A DNA stretch of 64,000 nt from CBDEUK01 sp965250225 (GTDB taxonomy: Bacteria > Pseudomonadota > Gammaproteobacteria > Eutrophobiales > Eutrophobiaceae): positions 264,746 through 328,745 of the forward strand of contig CBDFNQ010000038.1 in the NCBI GenBank assembly GCA_965250225.1, written 5' to 3'. Both the position numbers and the translations under genes were made by a program. Numbering within the stretch: position 1 is the stretch's first letter; each line of letters starts with the position of its first letter. This document shows, piece by piece, positions 26,305-32,762 of the stretch. The notes under the pieces were generated by a model that did no database searches, had not been told where the DNA came from, and saw nothing but the letters and a program-made list of their open reading frames with translations.

Positions 26305-26491
26305 TGAGCTTTCTCCTTTGGTTTGGTCGCCATCCAGTTTAGCTCATCGCTAAATTGGAGGGGACGGCTCAATGAGTATCAAGGCAGTCAACCCGTCGCG
26401 GCCTTTTATGAAGTCGCTTCGCGATAATGTTTTTCGCGCGGGTTAGCGCAAACGTTATGCACCATAAATTACAGAGATAAGGAATTTTTAA

Positions 26492-26797
26492 GTGGTAACC
26501 TGTTATTTGAAATATGTGATCGATCCGTACAAACTTGGTGAATTCGAGAAATACGCAAAAATGTGGATTCCTCTCGTAAATAAGCTTGGAGGAATTCACA
26601 ATGGTTATTTCTTGCCGTCTGAAGGCGCTAACAATATAGCTTTGGCTTTATTTACTTTTCCAAGCCTTGCAGAATATGAGCAATATCGTAAAGACTCATT
26701 TAACGATGCCAATTGTATAGCTGCTTTTAAGTATGCGGAGAATACTAAATGTATTCTTAGCTATGAACGTAGTTTTTTCAATCCGGTATTCGAGTAG
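26492..26797 (+). CDS. Cassette 6: NIPSNAP family protein
   Basis: The 101-residue product begins MVTCYLKYVIDPYKLGEFEK and contains WIPLVNKLGGIHNGYFLPSE, then GANNIALALFTFPSLAEYEQY, and finishes CILSYERSFFNPVF. This is the NIPSNAP ferredoxin-like (dimeric alpha/beta barrel) fold found in a widespread bacterial family of unknown biochemical role. The start is GTG at 26492, chosen because AAGGAA (26479-26484) lies seven bases upstream. The gene starts 37 bases after the GTTATGC boundary. NIPSNAP genes are recurrent cassette cargo in environmental integrons. Confidence 0.85.
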   Translation: MVTCYLKYVIDPYKLGEFEKYAKMWIPLVNKLGGIHNGYFLPSEGANNIALALFTFPSLAEYEQYRKDSFNDANCIAAFKYAENTKCILSYERSFFNPVFE

Positions 26798-26806
26798 CAA
26801 GTACCA

Positions 26807-27496
26807 GCGCATAATCGGATAGCCGGGGGTTTTTCACCCCCAGCCTCCACAACACCCCGCATGCGGATCCGCACGGGGCGTTTCCTTCGAGTTTTAAAAT
26901 AAGAAAGAAACATTTCTTACTTACTTCAAAGCAGGTTACGACAACCTACCGCCACTCAATCACTTTACCTTCAACAGGTACTGCGCGATAAATGAGATAG
27001 ATGCGTCTCACTCTTTGTCGAAGGTTCAGGCCTTCACCCTGTCCCAACCATTACGATGGGCATTTGGCTACTATGCCGTCTGCTGACTTCTGTCTCATCG
27101 CCCACATTATTACTAATGAAGCCGCTGTTCTTATGAACCGCAGCTGAGACAGATCTCCCCAGATAAGAACATCAACTGTCACCGCACAACCTCATCATTT
27201 ACCATGCCGCGCGAACCAGTGGGCTTCGTTATCTTGTGCTAACTCGCCCTGCGGCTTGGCCTTATATGATGTTTCTGTTCGTAGGCTTGCAGCTTTGCGT
27301 TGGGCTTCCTTAAGACATCTCCTCGCGGATTTGCCCTTACCGTCGGCTAGTAGTTGTCTTCCACTTTGGTATACTCACTATCATGGATTGGTTCTACTAC
27401 AAGGGACTAGCACCCTATAAGTTCATGCCCATGCTGGGCGTACACAAGCAAATCCAGCCGACCGCTAACGCGGACGGCTGAATTCTAACGTTATGC
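26807..27496 (+). other. attC 6, interrupted by the ORF-less group IIC intron
   Basis: Exon halves GCGCATA (to 26813) and ACAAGCAAATCCAGCCG (from 27444) rejoin to give GCATAAC as left core. CAGCCGACCGC-TAA-CGCGGACGGCTG forms a hairpin with one A/A mismatch, and the site ends CTAACGTTATGC with right core GTTATGC at 27490-27496. The stem arm AATCCAGCCGACC is shared with attC 2. Confidence 0.8.
26814..27443 (-). mobile_element. ORF-less group IIC intron, 630 bases, in the left core of attC 6
   Basis: On the minus strand it begins GTACGCCCAGCATGGGCATG, close to the common IIC start GTGCGCCCAGCA. It includes GACAGAAGTCAGCAGACGGC, shared with the full-length intron. Domain V is CCCCGTGCGGATCCGCATGC..., and the end is CCCCCGGCTATCCGAT. 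No reverse transcriptase frame is present, although the 5' and 3' ribozyme ends are. It lies opposite to the cassettes, the usual orientation for IIC-attC introns. Mobility would need a protein supplied in trans. Confidence 0.8.
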
Positions 27497-27512
27497 GTAA
27501 AATGGAAGCGTA

Positions 27513-27902
27513 GTGAATTATTCTTTTCTGGTAATATTCGTTGGCTACGTAATTTCTCTAGCAATTATGTGGGGAACTTTTAGTTACAACCCAAATGAAG
27601 CGAGTTCAATAGCTTTTATTCCGATACTTTTATTAGTCATTACAATTATTTCATTATTCGTTTCTTTTATGTGCGTAAAAAAAATTAAAAATTCATACGG
27701 TTCCTTCTTAGCATCAATTACGTTGAACAACCTGATCTATGTATTGGCCATTGCAATTTATACTAAAATTAATGACGGTAAAGCCGGTTTCAATGGTTGG
27801 TTAGTTATTGCCATAATTGTTATTTTAGCTAGTGCATTTCCTATTGCTATTTCATCCTGGATATCAGCGAAGATGTGGCAGAAGAAGAATGCTTCCGCAT
27901 AA
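27513..27902 (+). CDS. Cassette 7: four-helix membrane protein
   Basis: The 129-residue product has four hydrophobic helices (FLVIFVGYVISLAIMWGTF; IAFIPILLLVITIISLFVSF; FLASITLNNLIYVLAIAIY; WLVIAIIVILASAFPIAIS). Their loops are short and the C-terminus is lysine-containing. No family is recognised. The start is GTG at 27513 with GGAAG upstream, 22 bases from the GTTATGC boundary. The TAA stop overlaps the left core GCATAAC of its attC, a compact arrangement seen in cassettes. The function is unknown, and expression depends on upstream transcription. Confidence 0.6.
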   Translation: MNYSFLVIFVGYVISLAIMWGTFSYNPNEASSIAFIPILLLVITIISLFVSFMCVKKIKNSYGSFLASITLNNLIYVLAIAIYTKINDGKAGFNGWLVIAIIVILASAFPIAISSWISAKMWQKKNASA

Positions 27903-27989
27903 CAAGCGCACCAAAGATCAGCCGCAAAAACACGCGGCTTGGACTTCATTTTGCTGCGCTTCGTTCAGCCCTTTATGCTGACGTTGCAC
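27897..27989 (+). other. attC 7
   Basis: The left core GCATAAC (27897-27903) is the complement of the cassette 7 start GTTATGCG, and the right core is GTTGCAC (27983-27989). Between them, AGCCGC and GCGGCT pair around AAAAACAC, and longer weak pairing involves GCGCACC and the TGCGCTTCGTTC region. It is uninterrupted, so it is the clearest intact site in the right half. Confidence 0.8.
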
Positions 27990-28010
27990 TAAAATCAGAA
28001 CGAGATCCTT

Positions 28011-28403
28011 GTGGAAATTTTTACATTAGAAATATCATTTCCCTACGATGAAAGTGATGAGCCATGGTCAAGAGTGATAGAGGTGAAAGAAGATTTTACC
28101 TTGCAGAAATTACATGAATATATTCAGCAAATAGTAGGTTTTGATGATGATCACTTATATGAATTCTATATCGGTAAAAATCCTAGAAACAAATCAGATT
28201 CTGTGCCAAAAAACACAAAATTAAATGATATTTACCCTTTAACTGGATATAAAATATATTATCTTTTTGATTTTGGCAATAGCTGGTTATTTCAAGTCAA
28301 GAAGTCACGAAAGAAATTGGAAGCAGATAAAAAAGTAAAATATCCAAGACTAATAAAGTCAATTGGTGTTAATCCAGAGCAATACCCAGAATACGATGAG
28401 TAA
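28011..28403 (+). CDS. Cassette 8: pRiA4b ORF-3-like protein
   Basis: The 130-residue product has FTLQKLHEYIQQIVGFDDDH near the middle, then a YKIYYLFDFGNSWLFQVKKS core and a C-terminal PRLIKSIGVNPEQYPEYDE. The Y-FDFG-W-F pattern followed by the ARCP/GxxPPQYPE-like tail matches the plasmid pRiA4b ORF-3 (IS1096 TnpR-like) family, a small domain of unknown role often carried on mobile DNA. The start is GTG at 28011, 28 bases after the GTTGCAC boundary. The stop lies a few bases before the left core AGTACTAAC of attC 8, which is interrupted by the third intron. Confidence 0.75.
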   Translation: MEIFTLEISFPYDESDEPWSRVIEVKEDFTLQKLHEYIQQIVGFDDDHLYEFYIGKNPRNKSDSVPKNTKLNDIYPLTGYKIYYLFDFGNSWLFQVKKSRKKLEADKKVKYPRLIKSIGVNPEQYPEYDE

Positions 28404-28404
28404 A

Positions 28405-28411
28405 AGTACTA
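28405..28411 (+). other. attC 8, left core only
   Basis: GTACTA precedes the 3' end of the minus-strand intron at 28412. With the missing AC it would read GTACTAAC, a left core, and the intron boundary again falls inside GTTAG/CTAAC. The right part of this attC is lost with the intron 5' half. Confidence 0.5.
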
Positions 28412-29195
28412 ATCGGGTAACCGTAGGTCTTTAACCTCCAGTCCCCACAACACCCTGCATGCGGGTCCGCACAGGGCGTTTCACTTAGAATGGTGAAGCT
28501 TAATCCAACCATCGCGTAACGCATAAAGCCCCTGAGATTTTAAATAAGCATTAGACAACGCTTGTTGTATCCCCGGAGTTTTAGCACTCCGCATGGATCT
28601 TTGCTGGTTAAACCACAAGCAACAGCGGACTTAACGTGAACACCTCTTTTCATTAAATTCCTTACTTTAGTGCGTGACTTTCGCCACTGCCGCCAAAAAG
28701 CCATCCTCACTCTGCGTCGGATCCAATGTTCTAGATCAACGCAAAGTTGATAGCATTTAGCGATACCAAAATAATTAATCCAGCCCCCTAATAAATTGGC
28801 TGGTTTTGAAGAGCTGGTATTTCATCGACACGCCCCAATTGCGATTCGTTAATTTTCGAACTTGTTGTTTAAATTTCAACAACGTTGTCGGGTGCCACTG
28901 AATGCGTCCTCCTTTGAATGTGAATCCAAGGAATTTACTTTCACTGGTTTTAACGACTCGACTTTTGCTCGTATTAACCTGCAAGCACAAACGGTTTTGC
29001 AAATAATGGCTGATACTTCGCAACACGTGTTCACCAGAGCGCTGACTTTTTACGAGGATCGTAAAATCATCTGCGTATCTGGCAAACTTGTTCCCACGCC
29101 TCTCTAACTCTTTGTCTAGTGGGTCGAGTATGATGTTCGCCAACAATGGCGACAATGGGCCGCCTTGCAGAACACCTTCTCGGCTCTCCGTTAAG
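28412..29195 (-). mobile_element. Group IIC intron remnant, 3' half
   Basis: On the minus strand, the 3' end GGTTACCCGAT and domain V (GCCCTGTGCGGACCCGCATG) are clear at 28412-28490. Upstream is the C-terminal half of a reverse transcriptase, which stops abruptly at about 29195. The intron 5' half is missing. A deletion joined it to the 3' part of another gene. Confidence 0.8.
28500..29195 (-). pseudogene. Group II intron reverse transcriptase, truncated and frameshifted
   Basis: The readable part starts at LTESREGVLQGGPLSPLLAN and includes LDKELERRGNKFARYADDFT with the catalytic YADD. It continues through FLGFTFKGGRIQWHP to a maturase-like region. A frame change occurs near 28775, after which GWINYFGIAKCYQ and LEHWIRRRVRMAFWRQWRKS continue in another frame. 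The N-terminal half is absent. It is clearly inactive. It derives from a class C intron distinct from the full-length one. Confidence 0.85.
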
Positions 29196-29549
29196 AACTG
29201 GTTTGAATTTGTAAATGATATAGAAGAAGTTGATGGGTATTTTGAGGAGTCAGACAATCTATTGGAAAAAGATCTAATTCGTTTTCTAAAAGAACTGGGA
29301 TATGACACTGAAAAAGTAGAAAACTCTTCTTACTATAATAATCCATTTGTTAATAGAAACTGGGAAATGAGAAACCTCCGCTTCAGAAATGATATACAAA
29401 TGCTACGAGTGTTTTTGTCTCAATTAGAAATAAAGTACCTGGAAGAGTATGTAAAAAGTAATAGCACAGACCTTTTGGCTATAGATAGATTCGAAACATT
29501 AAAGATCGAATTCAAAGAAATCGCACAAACTGCGAGACTAGCAGATTAA
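29196..29549 (+). pseudogene. 3' fragment of a cassette gene
   Basis: From about 29196 a plus-strand frame reads NWFEFVNDIEEVDGYFEESD, continuing through DLIRFLKELGYDTEKVENSS to FETLKIEFKEIAQTARLAD. It is acidic and helical, about 115 residues. No start codon with a ribosome-binding site is left, because the frame runs into the truncated intron. The product family is not recognised. TGCATACAAG and CTCCAGCCGACTG follow the stop, resembling the left half of an attC. I therefore read it as cassette 9 with its 5' end deleted. Confidence 0.6.
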
Positions 29550-29551
29550 TA

Positions 29552-29709
29552 TGCATACAAGAAACTCCAGCCGACTGATCTTACCCGGAAATAATTGACA
29601 CCTCATCAACAAAAGTTAAACGAGGTATCTTTCAGTGCCGGAGTCTGAAGAATCCCCACGAAACAAATAATTAAACTGGTGCTAGATCAAATTAGTTCAG
29701 ACGTTATGA
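29552..29709 (+). other. Degraded attC-like region and cassette boundary
   Basis: TGCATACAAG then CTCCAGCCGACTG (29565-29577) resembles the left arm of attC 2 and attC 6, and AGACGTTATGAC at 29700-29710 resembles a right core. The stretch between (29581-29699) contains GGTATCTTTC (29624-29633) and AGTGCCGGAGT (29634-29644), which recur at 30994-31034. This is not a complete attC. It may be a damaged site with a repeat inserted. Confidence 0.4.
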
Positions 29710-29713
29710 CAAA

Positions 29714-29983
29714 TCAAAATTGATCGTAATGTCCGCCAATAGCAAATATATAAATATAGTCTTTATCGTACTTATAAATAACACGGTCTTTCTGGCTTAG
29801 ACGGCGAGACCATAATCCAGAGAGGTTATGTTTTAATGGTTCGGGTTTACCAGTACCGGTGCCTGGGTTATCCCGAAGCATTTCCTTTAATAGTCGGCAT
29901 AGCACCTTGTGTAGCTTTTTGTCTTTTAATCTAAGTTCTTCATAAGCAGCCCATGCATCACCTTCAAATACCAGTGATCTCAT
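29714..29983 (-). CDS. yoeB: YoeB-type toxin (RelE superfamily mRNA interferase)
   Basis: The 89-residue protein matches YoeB throughout. It opens MRSLVFEGDAWAAYEELRLK and contains PLKHNLSGLWSRRLSQKDRV, then IYKYDKDYIYIFAIGGHYD. YoeB cleaves mRNA at the ribosomal A site. The catalytic region includes the C-terminal HYDQF, with the His near residue 86 as in the E. coli enzyme. It overlaps the 3' end of the antitoxin gene by 20 bases, the usual coupling of yefM-yoeB. The pair is antisense to the cassette genes, which is common for toxin-antitoxin cassettes with their own promoter. Such pairs stabilise large arrays by penalising loss. Confidence 0.93.
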   Translation of the reverse strand: MRSLVFEGDAWAAYEELRLKDKKLHKVLCRLLKEMLRDNPGTGTGKPEPLKHNLSGLWSRRLSQKDRVIYKYDKDYIYIFAIGGHYDQF

Positions 29984-30236
29984 CTAGCTCTCCAGCAGTA
30001 AGCTTGTATCCTTCATTTCTTGCATTCGTAGCAGCTGAAGCTGCGATTTGTTTCATTAAATCATTGTTTTGTAAAACATATAATGTTTCCTGCTCACGCT
30101 CCCAATCATCCGCACTTAAAACAACAAAATCATCTCCACTTCTGCGTGTAACCTTAAGCGGTAAATGTTCCGTAACAACTTGTTCTACAAAGGATTTAAG
30201 GTTATCTCTAAATTTATTTACACTAATACTGTCCAT
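29964..30236 (-). CDS. yefM: YefM-type antitoxin (Phd/YefM family)
   Basis: The 90-residue antitoxin begins MDSISVNKFRDNLKSFVEQV and continues with HLPLKVTRRSGDDFVVLSAD, the Phd/YefM N-terminal DNA-binding fold. A flexible C-terminal part (TLYVLQNNDLMKQIAAS) binds toxin. The ATG at 30236 is chosen over the in-frame GTG at 30245 because AGGTGAG lies eight bases upstream. An inverted TGTAC/GTACA pair (30254-30272) lies just before it. YefM represses its own operon and neutralises YoeB; the overlap with yoeB fixes the operon order. Confidence 0.92.
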   Translation of the reverse strand: MDSISVNKFRDNLKSFVEQVVTEHLPLKVTRRSGDDFVVLSADDWEREQETLYVLQNNDLMKQIAASAATNARNEGYKLTAGELDEITGI

Positions 30237-30253
30237 TTTACTCACCTATTTAA

Positions 30254-30272
30254 TGTACTGTAACTCCGTACA
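30254..30272. promoter_or_regulatory. Likely YefM operator
   Basis: TGTAC (30254-30258) and GTACA (30268-30272) form an inverted repeat with a nine-base spacer, 18 bases upstream of the yefM ATG. YefM proteins bind palindromes with TGTACA cores. On the minus strand TATTAT beside it could serve as a -10 box. Confidence 0.55.
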
Positions 30273-30309
30273 TAATAGTAGTAAAGCCATAAACAAGTCA
30301 ATTAACGGC

Positions 30310-30345
30310 GATTACAAAAAGCGTGGTGATCTAGCACCACTTTGA
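30310..30345. repeat. Hairpin between the two toxin-antitoxin pairs
   Basis: AAAG-TGGTG pairs with CACCACTTT around ATCTAG, with CG unpaired in the left arm (about 30316-30342). The CATAAACAAG just upstream resembles an attC left core. It could be a relic attC or a terminator; it is too weak to decide. Confidence 0.35.
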
Positions 30346-30387
30346 TAGGCGGAAGCAATTTAGCACAGCGTAGGATTTAGTACGTGT

Positions 30388-30678
30388 TCACAAACGTCGT
30401 TTTACATCGCGATAAAAATTTTCGTGAGTACCGAGAGCCATCAATTCAAGTGTTAACGTGCCGTCATCGAAACTATACCCCAATAAAGTGAGCTGTTTGT
30501 TCATCTTAAATTTGTGTACTCGCAAAAACGCCAAGTTACCTTTTTTTCGTTCACCTAATGTTGGTTTTGCCATTAAAGCTTTAACTGCAGCGTCAAGTTC
30601 TTTCTTTTGGCTCGCTTTTAATTTTTTTACTGCTTTTCTAAATGTCGGCGTTTGTAAAACATTTTTTGCTTTAGCCAA
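30388..30678 (-). CDS. RelE/ParE-type toxin
   Basis: The product of about 96 residues reads LAKAKNVLQTPTFRKAVKKL and contains DAAVKALMAKPTLGERKKGN, then FLRVHKFKMNKQLTLLGYSF and LMALGTHENFYRDVKRRL. This is the short RelE/ParE fold. The open frame extends to an ATG at 30717, but the TTG at 30678 gives the usual family length and overlaps the antitoxin stop, so I prefer it. The upstream ATG would add 13 residues encoded inside the antitoxin gene. The target could be mRNA or gyrase; this subgroup is not defined by sequence here. Confidence 0.82.
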   Translation of the reverse strand: MAKAKNVLQTPTFRKAVKKLKASQKKELDAAVKALMAKPTLGERKKGNLAFLRVHKFKMNKQLTLLGYSFDDGTLTLELMALGTHENFYRDVKRRL

Positions 30679-30892
30679 AATCGTAGCTCTCCAGTTTTCC
30701 CGCTTCTCGCTCTGCATCCGCTATTATTGCCTGCTTCACAAACTCATACGGCAATTCGGGGTTATCTTCCATGATCTCACCAATTTTCGCCCAATGTTCA
30801 ATTTGCTTGGGTGGCGTTCTGTTAAGTGCTTTCGCCATGATAGTGGCCTTTTCAACAAGCTCCTGATCCAATCGTACGCTGCTAGTAGTCAT
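30671..30892 (-). CDS. ParD/RHH-like antitoxin of the RelE/ParE pair
   Basis: The 73-residue protein starts MTTSSVRLDQELVEKATIMA, a ribbon-helix-helix N-terminus, followed by ALNRTPPKQIEHWAKIGEIM, typical of the ParD-like antitoxin family (TA_anti). The C-terminus is acidic and ends KLESYDFG. The ATG at 30892 is chosen because GAGGAA lies at suitable spacing; an in-frame TTG at 30907 is less likely. It overlaps the toxin start. A perfect palindrome GATGCAA-A-TTGCATC (30946-30960) upstream is a candidate operator. It is the last accessory gene before core DNA resumes at cysG. Confidence 0.85.
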   Translation of the reverse strand: MTTSSVRLDQELVEKATIMAKALNRTPPKQIEHWAKIGEIMEDNPELPYEFVKQAIIADAEREAGKLESYDFG

Positions 30893-30945
30893 TTTTGTTT
30901 TCCTCAAGTATTACTTAAAGCTAAGTGTAGCAACATGCCACAAAT

Positions 30946-30960
30946 GATGCAAATTGCATC
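30946..30960. promoter_or_regulatory. Candidate antitoxin operator
   Basis: GATGCAA and TTGCATC form a perfect inverted repeat around one A, 54 bases before the ParD-like start. Ribbon-helix-helix antitoxins bind such short palindromes in their own promoter. The assignment is by position. Confidence 0.45.
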
Positions 30961-30993
30961 GCTATCGGATAAATTCTACGTTGAAAAGATGCC

Positions 30994-31034
30994 AGTGCCG
31001 GAGTGATTTAATTATGATCACCCCGGTATCTTTC
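30994..31034. repeat. Palindromic repeat with AGTGCCGGAGT and GGTATCTTTC arms
   Basis: CCGGAGTGAT and ATGATCACCCCGG pair around TTAATT. The outer blocks AGTGCCGGAGT and GGTATCTTTC also occur fused at 29624-29644 in reversed order, as if two units had joined. It is probably a dispersed short repeat of this genome. Confidence 0.5.
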
Positions 31035-31070
31035 GGAATTTTCTATATCGTCATATAAAAACAACCAAAC

Positions 31071-31101
31071 TCTGGATCCCGGCCTTCGCCGGGATGACGG
31101 G
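31071..31101. repeat. CCGG-type dispersed hairpin repeat
   Basis: ATCCCGGC (31076-31083) pairs with GCCGGGAT (31088-31095), followed by GACGGG. It belongs to the common bacterial TGGATxCCGG...CCGGxATGAC repeat type that also occurs at 51.8-52.0 kb. It may act as a terminator between the accessory region and cysG. Confidence 0.75.
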
Positions 31102-31141
31102 CTTCCAGCCTAAATAATGCTATTCAGGTGACAGTAACAAT

Positions 31142-32548
31142 TCAAGACCCACTTCCCTGATACCAACTGAGTTTTTCATGCAACTTCACGACATCACCAA
31201 TGATGATCATGCTCGGTGGTTTGATATCCGTTGATTTAATTAATCCGGATAAGCTTTCAAGTGTTTCGATATATACTTTTTGATCCCGCAAGCTGCCTTT
31301 TTCTATCAAGGCAACTGGTCTGATTTTTTCCATACCGTGTTTTATGAGTTGTTCACACAATGTATCGACGCCTTTAACACCCATGTAAACAGCGATCGTT
31401 TGATTGGGTTTGATAAGGGTTTCCCAATTTAAATCCAGTTTGCCGTCTTTCATATGACCGGTGACAAAGATACACGATTGAGCATAGTCTCTATGGGTTA
31501 ACGGAATCCCTGCATAACTTGCACAGGCACTGGCAGCCGTGACGCCGGGGACGATTTGAAAAGAAACACCGGCCTCTGCCAGATGCTCGATCTCTTCACC
31601 ACCCCGACCAAAGATAAACGGATCGCCGCCTTTTAAACGCAGGACACGCTTGCCTGCCTTTGCGTGTTTGACCAATAGCTGATTTAGATCTTCCTGTGGC
31701 ACGGTGTGCTGATCACGTTCTTTTCCTACATAAATCATTTCAGCATCTTTGCGCGCAAGCCCGACTATCTCTGGTGATACCAGTCGATCATAGAGAACAA
31801 CTTCTGCCTGTTGTATCAAACGTAACGCCCTGAACGTGAGTAAATCGGGATCGCCTGGACCACCGCCGACTAAATACACCTCGCCTTTGCGCTCAATGCT
31901 ATCAGCACCTTTTTCCAGTTGCTCTTCGAGTGCCGCAAGTCCAGCCTTATCCTGACCTGCCAGAAACATTTCGGTTATCGGACCATTTAGAATATTTTCC
32001 CAGAATCGTCTGCGTTGTTTCATATCGGGAAACCGCTGCTTAACCCGGGCACGGAAATCACCTATTAATTTCGCTAAGCGGCCATAAGCAGAAGGAATAT
32101 AGGTTTCCAGGCGCGAGCGTAATAAGCGTGCCAGAACCGGGGAAGCACCGCCAGTTGAGATGGCAATCTGTACCGGGTCGCGCTCGATCATTGAGGGCAC
32201 AATAAAACTGCACAAGTCGGGATTATCAACCACATTGACTGGTATATAACGGGCTTGTGCACCAATAGATACCTGTTTATTGATCGCTTGATCCGATGTT
32301 GCAGCAATGACCAGATGTTTTCCGTCGAGATGTTTTGATGAATAGGTCTCACACACATACTGCACGTCTCCCTGTTTGACAAACACGTCAATTTCCGGGC
32401 AAATCTCGGGTGAAACCACATGGATCTCAGCTTCGGCTTTTAATAATTGACTGATTTTCCGTGCGGCCACTTCTCCTCCACCCACTATCAGGCAAGGTCG
32501 ATTTTTGAGTCTCAAAAATAAAGGAAAATAATTCACAGCCTGTTCCAT
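31142..32548 (-). CDS. cysG: Siroheme synthase CysG
   Basis: CysG makes siroheme for sulfite and nitrite reductases from uroporphyrinogen III. The 468-residue protein has the two fused parts. Residues 1-210 are the precorrin-2 dehydrogenase/ferrochelatase, with PCLIVGGGEVAARKISQLL (NAD site), the VNVVDNPDLCSFIVPSMIER segment and the STGGASPVLARLLR motif. Residues from about 215 are the uroporphyrinogen methyltransferase, with GEVYLVGGGPGDPDLLTFRA, YDRLVSPEI, VLRLKGGDPFIFGRGGEE and PGVTAASACASYAGIPLTHR. All motifs are intact. It marks the return of core genes after the accessory region. The regulator and sulfite reductase genes are not adjacent. Confidence 0.96.
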   Translation of the reverse strand: MEQAVNYFPLFLRLKNRPCLIVGGGEVAARKISQLLKAEAEIHVVSPEICPEIDVFVKQGDVQYVCETYSSKHLDGKHLVIAATSDQAINKQVSIGAQARYIPVNVVDNPDLCSFIVPSMIERDPVQIAISTGGASPVLARLLRSRLETYIPSAYGRLAKLIGDFRARVKQRFPDMKQRRRFWENILNGPITEMFLAGQDKAGLAALEEQLEKGADSIERKGEVYLVGGGPGDPDLLTFRALRLIQQAEVVLYDRLVSPEIVGLARKDAEMIYVGKERDQHTVPQEDLNQLLVKHAKAGKRVLRLKGGDPFIFGRGGEEIEHLAEAGVSFQIVPGVTAASACASYAGIPLTHRDYAQSCIFVTGHMKDGKLDLNWETLIKPNQTIAVYMGVKGVDTLCEQLIKHGMEKIRPVALIEKGSLRDQKVYIETLESLSGLIKSTDIKPPSMIIIGDVVKLHEKLSWYQGSGS

Positions 32549-32762
32549 AATTAATAGTTAATTATCAACAGCTTACAACCTCGTTTCATAAAGAGCCAGT
32601 CTTTTGTCCACTGCTGAGAAAGTTAAGAATAGCCCATAAGAAAGTATAAAGTTTGCCGGAAATATTCCGATAGTTATTAGCAGGAAGATTTACTCATTCC
32701 TGGCGGGAGATCACAAATTGATCATCCAAACACATAAAAAATATCTGTAAAAGGAGATAAGC

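Larger units (their letters stand above)
24679..26376 (-). mobile_element. IS110-family (IS1111-like) element, copy B
   Basis: It has the same plan as copy A: ATGAGCCG at 24681 and CGGCTCA at 26365-26371, a split transposase on the minus strand, and a long non-coding 3' region. It is inserted at the equivalent place in a different attC. Overall nucleotide identity with copy A is patchy, roughly 80% in the middle of the gene but essentially complete over about 150 bases near 25110-25267 and over 91 bases at the double-hairpin insert. Recombination between copies is a possible cause. Confidence 0.8.
24668..26460 (+). other. attC 5, interrupted by IS110 copy B
   Basis: The left core ATATAAC (24668-24674) complements the cassette 5 start GTTATAT. 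After the IS, TCAACCCGTCGCG pairs with CGCGCGGGTTAG, leaving one unpaired T. The site ends GCAAACGTTATGC with the right core at 26454-26460. Confidence 0.75.
17738..29709 (+). other. Integron cassette array without integrase in view (CALIN), heavily invaded
   Basis: Short plus-strand genes alternate with sites ending in CGTTATRY or GTTGCAC. In several cassettes the first bases are the reverse complement of the left core of the same cassette: GTTATGTTTC at 22063 with GAAACATAAC near 22465, GTTATATTT at 21620 with AAATATAAC near 22010, and GTTATGCG at 27490 with CGCATAAC near 27896. This self-complementarity and the imperfect hairpins between cores define attC sites. No intI gene lies in the window. 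Elements known to prefer attC (group IIC introns, IS1111-type IS) are inserted exactly at these cores. Confidence 0.85.

Noticed and set aside
17738..30907. Integrase gene intI or a site-specific tyrosine recombinase
   Set aside because: Looked for the typical tyrosine recombinase motifs in all long frames of this part and found none.
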